Of a stretch of 64,000 bases of DNA, positions 55,683-64,000 are shown piece by piece; position 1 is the first letter of the stretch, and each line of letters opens with the position of its first letter. The notes beneath the pieces are model-generated. The model was not told the DNA's origin. It saw nothing but the letters and a program-made list of their open reading frames with translations, and searched no databases. Position numbers and translations under genes: made by a program. Source of the DNA: Romanomermis culicivorax (Eukaryota; Nematoda; Enoplea; Mermithida; Mermithidae); NCBI GenBank assembly GCA_963922205.1, contig CAWUHX010000034.1:620001-684000 (forward strand). The letters are read 5' to 3'.

Positions 55683-57790
55683 TTAAAATCCACTATGATA
55701 CTTTGTAGTGCTTTGGACACCCAATCTTTCCAAAATAGGGGTAAGATTAGTGTCTTCTTTTTGCAATTGAGCTCTAACCTTTAAGTCAATTGGATAATTG
55801 ACCTTATCATGACCATCATTACTTTCATTTTCTCCTTCTTTCACTTCTTCAAACTCCTTTTCTCTATTTGGGAAAAGCCAAACAATATTTTCAGGATCAA
55901 TTGGTACAGATGCACCTGGTTCTTGATTTGCTGCACTCTGATCCTGAATTTTTGCTTGTCTTCTAGTTGTAACTGCATCAACTACCGTAAGCTTCTGCAT
56001 TTCATTTCTGATTTGGAATGTATCTTTGGTGGTTGGTGCAATATTCTCTTTTCCTACCATCAATTCATGGATATCCCTCAATTCCTTGGTCTGCTCAGGG
56101 ACAACTTCTTCGTCTCTACTTTCAACTCCCTCGTCCCCTATCCTCTGAAATTGTTGTACCAATTCTTGGTTTTCAATTTCATTGGTTTGAGTTCCGAAAT
56201 TACAAAATTGAATTTTGAAGACATATTCCCATTTTGGTGGGTTCTTGTCCTTAGCATCTTTGGGTTCATCTTTCCTTGAGAGGAAATCAGCCATCGCATT
56301 CTGTCTATCGGGCACATACTCAAATCTCTGATTAAATTGATTTATAATGGAATACCATCTTTTCAATTTATCATTGGTTTGAGTATTTACTTTCATTGAT
56401 AAAAGAGGTTTATGATCAGTTTTGATCAATACTTTTTGTCCAAACAAATAGTGCCGACAAACTTTAAGACCATAGATGACTGCTAGGCATTCTTGCTCTG
56501 TAGCACACCACTTCCTCTCGTCTTCCTTAAGGATTCGGCTGCTATAGGCTATTACCTATTGGTCATCTTTAGTCTTCTGATAAAGTGCTGCTCCCAGTGC
56601 GGTTCTACTGGCATCTGTTTGAAGAATGAACTCCACGTTTCCATTCAAAACAGGATACCGTAGAAATGGAACTGAGGTAAGTGCTTTCTTCAGTTCTTCG
56701 AAGACTCCGCAATGTTCCTCTGTAGCTCGGAACTTCTTCTTTCCCGTAGCAGTAAACTTAGACAACAGTTCAGCAAGGTTTGCAAGGTCTGGGATAAATT
56801 TCTCACACCATTGCAGTATCCCCAAAAACTGTTGCATTCACTTCACGCTATTGGGAAATTTGAATTCTGTAATAGCCTTCACTTTTTCCGATCTGGTGAG
56901 ACTCTATTTTTGTCCAGTATGTGTCCAAGAAAATGAACACTTTTTGGAATAAATTCACACTTCTCCAGTTTAAGTGTTAGCTTTGCTTTCCGAAGAGCTT
57001 GCAAGACCAACTCTAAATTCTTCAAATGTTCTTCATAAGTCTTGGAGAATACAATGATATCATCAATGTAAACCAAACAGACTCTCCAGACTAGACCATG
57101 CAACACTCTCTCCATCATTCTCTGAAACTCTGCAGGTGCATTTTTAAGTCCGAAAGGCATAACTTTAAACTGATATAGGCCTTCCTGACGTATAAATGCA
57201 GTTTTCTCCTTGCTACTTTCCTCAAGTCAGACTTGCCAATATCCGGACTTTAGATCCAAGGTGGTATAAAATTTGGTATTACCTAGACATTCCAAACAAT
57301 CATCCACTCTAGGAATAGGATACTTATTGTCTCTAGTAACTTCATTTATACTTCTGAAGTCCACAACTGATCCCGTGGTACCATCCTTTTTACCCACTAG
57401 GAAAAGTGGAACAGCTTATGGTGACCAGCTGGGTTCAATAACTCCTTTATCCAACATGTCTTGGACTTGAGCTCTAATCCCTGACCTTTGGTTAATGGGA
57501 GCTCTGTAATAATGTTTTACCACTGGCATTGTATTACCAGTATCAGTTTTGCACATGAGATACAGTGTTGTAGTTAAGGGATCATTGGGTAAGCTGAAAA
57601 CACCTCTGTATTTAGACAAATTTGCTACAGCTTTTTCCTTTGATTCTTCAGCGATATCGGCCTTGGGGATCATTTTATATAGCACTTCCCTAAATGCCAA
57701 TGCATCATGCATGGACATTCTGGGAGTGGCATTAAAATTATCCTTAACACTAAATATCCCACAACTGGTACTTTGTACTTCTGATACTCC
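55683..57790 (-). pseudogene. pol: Reverse transcriptase and RNase H of H
   Basis: Frames 57416-57718, 56879-57160, 56556-56837 and 55683-56447. The catalytic loop YIDDIIVFS near 57060 is intact; FGLKNAPAEFQRMM precedes it. RNase H has TDASRTALGAALY and KTDHKPLLSM. Broken by at least three stops or frameshifts. Confidence 0.83.
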
Positions 57791-58089
57791 TGAAATTTCT
57801 TGTAATATTGAGTCACACTAGCCTGCAACCTGATTAGGTTGCAATAGATATCTGGAACCCATATTATTTGAAATCATCAGAACAAAGTCTTCCCGTTTAC
57901 CATCAACCAGTGTGCTATCATTTCTGAACTTCTTTTCTTCTTTATTTCCCTCTATGACCAAACAATTCAGATCTGTTTTAGAAGATCATTCCCATAATTT
58001 TGCCTTAGGAAGCACATCAGTTCCGTGTGGTATGTATACTTTTGTACACAACACCACTGGAACCACTATACCTAATTGGCATATCCTGG

Positions 58090-58560
58090 GGTATTAATCA
58101 TCTTCAGGAATTGAATGTACTATAGGTGCTTCCCCTATATGATCAATAGCTTGTGTATGACTCGCATGATCTTTAGGTACAACACTTATAGCTTTCTCAA
58201 CTCCATTAAGCTTCATGATACCTTTACCAAAATCTATCATCACTCCAACATCTGGATGTGCTAAAAAATCCATTCCAATCATAAGATTTTCCTCAGCATT
58301 TGAAATGATTATGGTTTTCACCAAGAAAACTCCAAATTCACAATGCATTTTGAATTGAATGTAACCATGTGCATGTACTACTGCACGATCAGCAACAGTG
58401 GCTTTTAGTATCTCAGGGTATCGGGTATATTCTTCATCAAAAGCTTCCTTAAGAAACCATGATTACATCACTGAACACTGAGCACCAGTATCCACTAAAG
58501 CCTTCATGTTAGTATTACATACTGTCACATTAATGTGAAATGGGAGAGTTCGAGGAAACT
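58090..58560 (-). pseudogene. Aspartic protease of H
   Basis: ALVDTGAQCSVM near 58490 has the catalytic D-T-G; 58094-58348 encodes LMIGMDFLAHPDVGVMIDF, matching the F protease. Frame broken between the two. Confidence 0.78.
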
Positions 58561-58582
58561 TAGAGAGCCTTAATCGTTCCTC

Positions 58583-59438
58583 CTAATTTGAAATTATCCC
58601 ATGCTTGAACGCCTTTGTAACTTTTGAATAATCTTCCTTCATCATGGCACACTTTAATAGTTCAGGCCATTTCATCTCACTAACACCTTGACCCGTAGTG
58701 GCAATGCTATTAACACTTCCAGCAGATCCCAACTCTGTCTGACTCGACGTGGATGGTTGACTACTGGGAACCACTTGCACACTTGTGCTAGGGTTATTGA
58801 TTTAAACCTGCCTTGAGGGGGAGCTGTGATCATCAGCTGTTGGCTAAGTCCTGGCAGTTGTAGTGCCATATAGAGTTGCTCATTCTGTAATATATTCTGG
58901 TAACCAATGAATTGTTGATAAGTATCATAATCCACCTTATCACCATAATAATCTAGGGCATGAGCTCCTCTACTGCTCCTGCCAACATATCCTCCTCTAA
59001 AGCCTCCAAACTGTTGCCTGAAACCTCTGTTTCCACCATATTGATTATCCCCATTACGTCCTTGTGCATTCTTGATTGAAAGGTTTTACATTCGGACGTG
59101 TCATGATGAGAGTTATTTCTATGGTATTGACAATATGGATTCCTGAACTCTTTTCCACCAGGCTTTTGGGGTTTGCCTTTATTATCTTTGGCAGAAATTT
59201 CATTCAATTTGGCATCAGTTTTTTGTCTTATCTCCTGATAACATTGAGCCAACTCTGTAATCTCCTGTGATAATTTTGCTAGGACAGAATCAGTACTAGG
59301 TTCCTCAGGCTCTTTTCCCTTTTGGGAAGAAGTAGCCATTTGAGTCCCTTTGAGTTGTTCTCCTCTACATAAGTATGGGAATCCTTCTTCTGTCACGCTA
59401 GGATCCGGGTTTGCTTTGCTCTCCTTGCTTGCTGTCAC
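58583..59438 (-). pseudogene. gag: Gag nucleocapsid-like region of H
   Basis: PYCQYHRNNSHHDTSEC is a C-x2-H-x4-H-x4-C knuckle as found in many Ty3-type Gags. Gly-rich and Gln-rich stretches follow toward protease, split into frames 58953-59438, 58672-58935 and 58583-58780. Confidence 0.75.
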
Positions 59439-59486
59439 ATAGCTTTATTTTGAAACTGCCTTTGTGGGGCATTGCCAAATTTATTT

Positions 59487-60260
59487 CTAACGACATAAGC
59501 CACTTCTCACTTTATTTATCACAATTGGAGATTCCACAGTTCCTCTCATTTTATAAGCAGCTGTATTCCGCTTATCTATCTTGTGCACATCCTCTGCCAC
59601 ATCATGCCATGTTTCATACTTCTCTCTTTGATCCAGCAGTTCCATCTGATACTCCTCAGATGCTTTATACAAAAATCTATCAATTATGAAGGGATCTCTG
59701 AACTCTTCGGTCTTATTAGGATATAATATGTCTACTAGCACACTAATTCTCTTGAGGAATTTCACTAGAGGTTCATCAAACTTCTGCTTTATGTTCATCA
59801 GTTCGCTTGTTTGCATACCGTCATTTGAATCTGGAGCTTGCACTTTGAGTAACTTTCTTCGGGCTTTTTTGTAACTCTTGAACCTTTTGGCATTAGCTTT
59901 TGGTACTCCCTTAGAAAGTGCTCCTAAGGCAGCCAGCTTCATTTTATCAGTAGTCTCTGATGTGAACTCTGCTTCTAAATCATTTAGGAAACTGAGAACT
60001 TGTGTTTCAGCCATGTCATCTAGGAGTAGCTTTGGCTTTACAGCCTTCACTATATCTGACACAGTAGGCTCCAATTCATCCACTGAGGAGTCATCAGAAT
60101 CTGATGAATTTCTTCGTATGGACTTCTTGGATTGTTTGTGCTTCGACGTAGTATGTTTGCTTTCCCGATGACTGTCTGCTGCTTCCTCATCAGCCTCTTG
60201 GAAAAATTGTGCAACTATATCACTTGCTTTGTTTTCGAACAGCAAGCGGTTCAGTTTCAC
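59487..60260 (-). pseudogene. gag: Gag capsid-like region of H
   Basis: 257 codons: Ser-rich acidic start, then VKPKLLLDDMAETQVLSFL, YKKARRKLLKV and EPLVKFLKRISVLVD, aligned with F 33382-33831, and WHDVAEDVHKIDKRNTAAY matching F near 33870. Only a remnant because flanking frames are disrupted. Confidence 0.78.
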
Positions 60261-60765
60261 ATTTTTCTGTAGAAACCTTTGATTTCACAGCAGGTTTGAC
60301 TGTGAACTTTTGCTCTGACTCATCAACTTCCATCTGCCACAACTTTTGGTCATTGGCAATACAGGTTGCAGACATCATTGGCTAAATTCCACCTGTACTC
60401 TGAGTTTGAAATGGTCAGTCTGTAGTCCTACTCACTCCGATATCCTTTTCTCTTTGATCCAAGTTGAACTTTTCCAATAGCTCTTGGACTCCGATCATCA
60501 AATCAGCCATTTTATCAATTTTGACACTTAGTCGTCGGATTTCATCATCCTTTTGGCTCATTTCAAACCATAATTTGTCCAATGGATCATGATGGTAATT
60601 GTCTCGAATTGTGTCAAAATTATCATTGACGTATTTTCAATGATACATATTGAATAGTTGTCGAGGTCATTGCAAACGTTCCTCTTTCATTTGATCAATA
60701 AATGGATCAATTTGATGCTCGGCCAATTTCAGCCTTCTATCAATAGGTGCATTAATTTGAGCATC

Positions 60766-61044
60766 TCAATCTTCGGCAGTTAATAGTTCCTTTGCCACGG
60801 CCACATTATTAATGTTATTATTATTGTTGGCTGTTATAGACACTGCAGAATTGGTGGCATTTACTGGGTCATTTTTTACCTTAGCCCTCTGGCTTATGGC
60901 ACTTGAATCAGAGCCCTTCCCCTTGCTTGTAGTATTAGATACTACAGGCAGTGGGAAGGATTTATCGGACTCACCATGCCTTATACCAGGCGGAGTCCTG
61001 GGTAAAGTTGTACCAGAGGCTAAGTCCTCAGTATTTCTTGACAT
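60766..61044 (-). pseudogene. gag: Gag N-terminus of H
   Basis: 92 codons from the first ATG after the PBS. Ser/Thr/Asn-rich, no motif. Between this and 60260 the frame is lost. Confidence 0.55.
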
Positions 61045-61118
61045 CTTGAGTCATAGATCTTTGTAAAAACCTTTTGGTTTTGTAGCACCTCAGGTGACTC
61101 TGCACTCTTCCGTATTGC

Positions 61119-61136
61119 AAGTTTTAGAAGCCACCA
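61119..61136 (-). other. Primer binding site of H
   Basis: Sense TGGTGGCTTCTAAAACTT two bases after the 5' LTR; first nine bases equal those of F. Confidence 0.6.
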
Positions 61137-61505
61137 CTTGTTATGTTTACTTCTCTACTTAGGTCAGAAGATGTCAGCAATATAATTGAAGATACTATCA
61201 GCTTGTATCCAACTGACTACTGTAGGCCACTCAAAGGAGCTTCCTATTAGCAATCAGCTAAGTACAGTGCAACAGTCCTTAAGCAGAAATAAACACAACC
61301 TTCAGTCACCAATCAGTAACTGGAAACTCTAACTCTTGCAATCGAAGGGCAATCAGGGTCTACCCAGATGCTTCCAAAAGGTTTACACAAATATACAGAA
61401 CTTACTATAATGACGTCCAGGAAGCTGGGGACTCTCCGTGGCAATGGCTCCCATGTAAATAGGCTTCCGCCTCCACTTAATGCATGAGTAAGTAATAATA
61501 AAATA

Positions 61506-61689
61506 TGACACGTAATGGGTAAACGTGTTGCCATCGTAACCATCGCCAAACACTGTTCGAAAAATAATGCTCGACCGGGATTCGAACCCGGGTCTCTGTG
61601 ACTATTGTGCAGCATTCTTCCGATTGAACTACTGAGCCAGTGTTGGGATAGTTACGAAGGGGTGATGTACGGCCGTGTGACACGTGACA
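61506..61689 (-). repeat. 3' LTR of the TRIM-like element
   Basis: 184 bp, TGTCACGTGTCAC...GTGTCA in sense. Contains the tRNA-like segment 61569-61638. Confidence 0.85.
61569..61638 (-). ncRNA. tRNA-like module in TRIM 3' LTR
   Basis: A box TAGTTCAATCGG (61620-61631) and perfect B box GGTTCGAATCC (61578-61588). T arm CCGGG/CCCGG with a 7-base loop, acceptor-like GCTC/GAGC pairing. The anticodon stem is mispaired, so it is tRNA-derived rather than a functional tRNA. Confidence 0.7.
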
Positions 61690-61776
61690 TTCCCCCCCTT
61701 GAAAGAAGGACGACCTCGTCCGTTGAAGATGCAGGTTCTGCGGCCCACCAATGTGGGACCAATCCAAGCCTTGCCA
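61690..61776 (-). other. TRIM internal region with PBS and PPT
   Basis: 87 bp. Sense starts TGGCAAGGCTTGGATTGG directly at the 5' LTR and ends CAAGGGGGGGAA at the 3' LTR. Nothing else fits in it. Confidence 0.75.
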
Positions 61777-61960
61777 TGACACATAATGGGTAAACGCGTT
61801 GCCATCGTAACCATCACCAAACACTGTTCGAAAAATAATGCTCGACCGGGATTCGAACCCGGGTCTCTGTGACTATAGTGCAGTGTTCTTCGGATTGAAC
61901 TACCGAGCCAGTGTTGTGATAGTTACGAAGGGGTGATGTACGGTCGTGTGACACGTGACA
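61777..61960 (-). repeat. 5' LTR of the TRIM-like element
   Basis: 184 bp, same length as its partner; carries the tRNA-like segment 61840-61909. Confidence 0.85.
61840..61909 (-). ncRNA. tRNA-like module in TRIM 5' LTR
   Basis: Sense GGCTCGG...TCGAGC pairs at 6 of 7 acceptor positions counting one G-T. D stem GTTC/GAAC around AATCCGAA; T stem CCGGG/CCCGG around TTCGAAT. Anticodon stem keeps 3 of 5 pairs. A and B boxes as in the other copy, with one change in the A box. Confidence 0.7.
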
Positions 61961-62329
61961 AATAATAACAATAATATAAAAATATTATTCAACTTGTTGT
62001 GGGCTGTCAGCATTCTGGTTTATTGGGTGAAACAGTACAAATATAAAAGTACATGGACGGGACTCGCCCACAACACAAACAATTTTCAGAATGATAAACA
62101 TCCTGTTTCTTGGTTGAATTGTGACTTTGTGGATTTCACCAATTTCGCATAGATGTGGGATGACTGCTACCGTAAGTACATCCCCAACACCAGTAGAGTC
62201 CGGGAGAACTGGTTACAGGATTCGGCGCACACCCCTAATATAGGCACTGCTGAATCAGGAGCATTTTTGTATGCTTTACCATGTTCTCCCATTTGCAGAT
62301 CGGTGCCCAATGACTGTAACCAAGGCCCA

Positions 62330-62696
62330 GTTGCACTAAAGGGGTCTGAGCTCGAGCTTAAGATAATCTCGAACAAGAAAGTGCCGCGGTTTGATGTCAA
62401 GTTTGGTATAATTTGAATGTCATCAGGATTATAACGAGCTCAATGTCGTGATTATCCCCAGCTCGAGCTGTCAGGTTGCACTAACATTTTCCCATAGTTT
62501 ACTTATCTCTGAAACAAATAAGTATAAAAATATCTGAAATTCTCAAACTCGAACATATACCTCAGTAGTAGTTATCCTGAAGTGAGTATTGTTTGTGCAC
62601 TGGAAGAGAATAATTTGGACATTGCAATTAGCACAAACTCATGATCATCAATTTAAGCCCCATGTTGAGATTATCCTCATGTTGGGTTAGTGCAAC
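62330..62696. mobile_element. Candidate MITE with GTTGCACTAA inverted ends
   Basis: GTTGCACTAA at 62330-62339 and TTAGTGCAAC at 62687-62696. AGATAATCTC/GAGATTATC and GAGCTCGAG motifs are mirrored inside, and a third GTTGCACTAA lies at 62474. No coding capacity; target duplication unclear. Confidence 0.5.
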
Positions 62697-62894
62697 CAAC
62701 CCCAGATTTCTTTATAGTTCTGAAAATGACTATAATATGCCTCCCTCACTATTTTTCCAGCTAGTGTGAGAGGCAAGAGTTTTGAATTGGCCGGGAGTTA
62801 GAATGATATTGGTTTACCATTTGTTTACATTTGAAATCATGCACATATAATTTTCATATAGAAAAATTTTACTTTAGTTGATGCAAGGGGAAGG

Positions 62895-63075
62895 ACTAAA
62901 TGCTGCAGAATATACTTTTTCACAGACATGGAAAATTTTTTTGAGAATGAATGAAAATCCATAAAGTGAATTTTTTCCAACTTTAACCAAAGTTCTCAAA
63001 AATCTAGTCCACTTCTTTGTTCAGCTTGGCAACTATCCAAGCAAGTATATTCTTCTTTTTTCTGCCCATCGGGGC
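62895..63075 (-). repeat. Inverted repeat arm right of H
   Basis: Reverse-complement counterpart of 47086-47276, about 700 bp beyond the right end of H. Confidence 0.6.
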
Positions 63076-64000
63076 ATTTCCTAATATTTCCTATATTTTC
63101 GAGTTCTAATCAAAAAAATGGAATTGCAATCTGTGTGTGCACTGAATCGGATGGGACAGAACTTCCACCCAGTTAAAAATACAGAACTACGTTACGGCAC
63201 AGTAATTTTATCCATGAGCATATACGTTATAAACTCATGGATTTTTGGAACTATTCCCATTACTCGTAAATAAATGAAGATTACAAGGTTTATGATTCAT
63301 AAGCAGACGAAAAAGTTGTTTGAATAATAGAAACAAGAAACATAGAGATCTTATAGCTCTTGAGAAAAATTGTCAATATGGTCGATTTTGGCTTAGCATC
63401 TTATGCATCTTGAAATTCATGTCGGTGCAAGTATCATTGAAGAGTTATATTTTGGATGGAAAAGCTCAACAAGATCATCACCAAGATCATTAAGATTAAA
63501 GATCTCCTGCAACATCACAATAATGCTTGAAGCTCAATGAACAACTCCGATTTATTGTAATGAATAGTTTAGGGCCAACTGTAGCTATGCACATTTCATT
63601 AGATTTAAAGAACCAATGTCAGATGACATTGTGCATCGTTGGTCAAAGCGAATTTTGGGTAAGTACCGTAATGCACAGATTTTTGATTCACAGATAAAGA
63701 GTCTCTCGATATTGAATCAAAAAATGACAAGGTGATTATACTGTAGTTTAAATTTTCTCAGTTTATCCATTTATTCCAAACGAAATTGTGCTTTTTCCGG
63801 GAATAAATTTTTGAAAAAGGAGTAACAAAATTTTGGGTTCTCTATTCTGGGAAAAATTGTTGGCTGTCCAACTAAGGATATTGAGTTAGGAAACTATTTA
63901 CTTGATCTATTCTTGCTATCCCGTTGACATGGATTATCTTTATTCGTATACATTGAATTTTTTTAAGTTATTTTCTTCGAATTTTATTCTCAACAGAATT
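63076..64000. other. No feature recognised
   Basis: AT-rich sequence without supported coding, RNA or repeat features. Confidence 0.4.

Larger units (their letters stand above)
61506..61960 (-). mobile_element. TRIM-like miniature LTR element with tRNA-like LTRs
   Basis: Two 184-bp direct repeats (61506-61689, 61777-61960) with TG...CA ends in either orientation flank 87 bp without coding capacity. On minus, the base after the 5' repeat begins TGGCAAGGCTTGG (PBS-like), and AAGGGGGGGAA (PPT-like) directly precedes the 3' repeat. AATA lies on both sides (61502-61505 and 61961-61964), a 4-bp target duplication. The repeat pair differs at a handful of sites. This is the LTR-PBS-PPT-LTR layout of TRIM elements; each LTR holds a tRNA-like module. 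A dimeric tRNA-SINE is the alternative but does not explain PBS, PPT and TG/CA ends. Confidence 0.82.
47865..62189 (-). mobile_element. LTR retrotransposon H, older relative of E1/F
   Basis: LTRs at 47865-48449 (585 bp) and 61139-62189 (1051 bp, of which 459 bp is a later insertion plus its target duplication). Flanks CCAC and CCAG match at 3 of 4. Minus-sense order: PBS, gag, protease, RT, RNase H, integrase, 1.3-kb gap, exonuclease/ORF3, 3' LTR. Every ORF is broken by several stops or frameshifts, and protein identity to F is only moderate, so H represents a separate subfamily. The layout matches F exactly, showing that ORF3 is an old, stable component of the lineage. Confidence 0.9.
61139..62189 (-). 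repeat. 5' LTR of H, split by a miniature LTR element
   Basis: Homologous to 47865-48449 on both sides of an insertion at 61506-61960. Without the 459 extra bases it would be 592 bp. Confidence 0.9.

Noticed and set aside
61569-61909. Two tRNA genes
   Set aside because: Anticodon stems are mispaired, and both sit at the same place in identical-length LTRs of a small element; tRNA-derived module instead.
61506-61960. Retrozyme (hammerhead ribozyme in small LTR element)
   Set aside because: No CTGATGA...GAAA hammerhead core in the 184-bp repeats on either strand.

Overview
The window looks like a repeat-dense metazoan nuclear segment, probably arthropod/insect. The evidence is one multi-exon tetraspanin gene with GT..AG introns, an AT-rich background, nested Ty3/Gypsy-type LTR retrotransposons, several TIR (hAT-like and other) DNA transposon derivatives, and tRNA-related repeats. 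The species cannot be named from sequence alone.

Layout. 1-1310 and 12128-13510 (+) are the two halves of an old degraded retroelement ('G'), split by a younger one. 1311-12123 (-) is 'E1': 619-bp LTRs differing at about nine positions, AGAG target duplication, an open 1039-codon Pol, but gag and protease deleted. 13.5-18.2 kb holds a cluster of TIR elements, a PHD-tailed transposase remnant, and a 1.6-kb long-inverted-repeat element with CAGCGA minisatellites. 18.2-31.6 kb is host sequence: a tetraspanin gene (-, seven exons recognised between 28963 and 21479) with hAT-like elements and foldback palindromes in its introns, then a ~98-bp tandem array. 31620-46916 is 'F', a full-length relative of E1 (GGTT target duplication) whose pol-to-3' portion is inverted relative to gag-protease; an antisense solo LTR inserted in the protease region, followed by LTR-LTR inversion, explains every junction. 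47865-62189 (-) is 'H', a more diverged, frameshifted member of the same lineage. One LTR of H carries a 455-bp LTR/PBS/PPT/LTR miniature element whose own LTRs contain a tRNA-like sequence.

Main result. Four copies (E1, F, G, H) share a very large third coding region downstream of integrase. Its N-terminus carries the motifs of a DEDDy 3'-5' exonuclease (RNase D/WRN/EXD family: D-x-E, then a D, then Y-x3-D). A long acidic/coiled-coil linker, a conserved unnamed domain and an RG-rich C-terminus follow. In three copies homology of this ORF begins exactly at a conserved TTTAG splice acceptor, so it is probably made from a spliced RNA, like env of insect errantiviruses. With this ORF the elements reach about 14-15 kb, large for Ty3/Gypsy. 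The combination gag-PR-RT-RNaseH-integrase plus exonuclease/RGG protein is not one I recognise, and it is the best candidate for an undescribed system here.

The second notable item is the tRNA-bearing miniature LTR element, which recalls plant Cassandra TRIMs (5S RNA in the LTR) but with a tRNA-like module.
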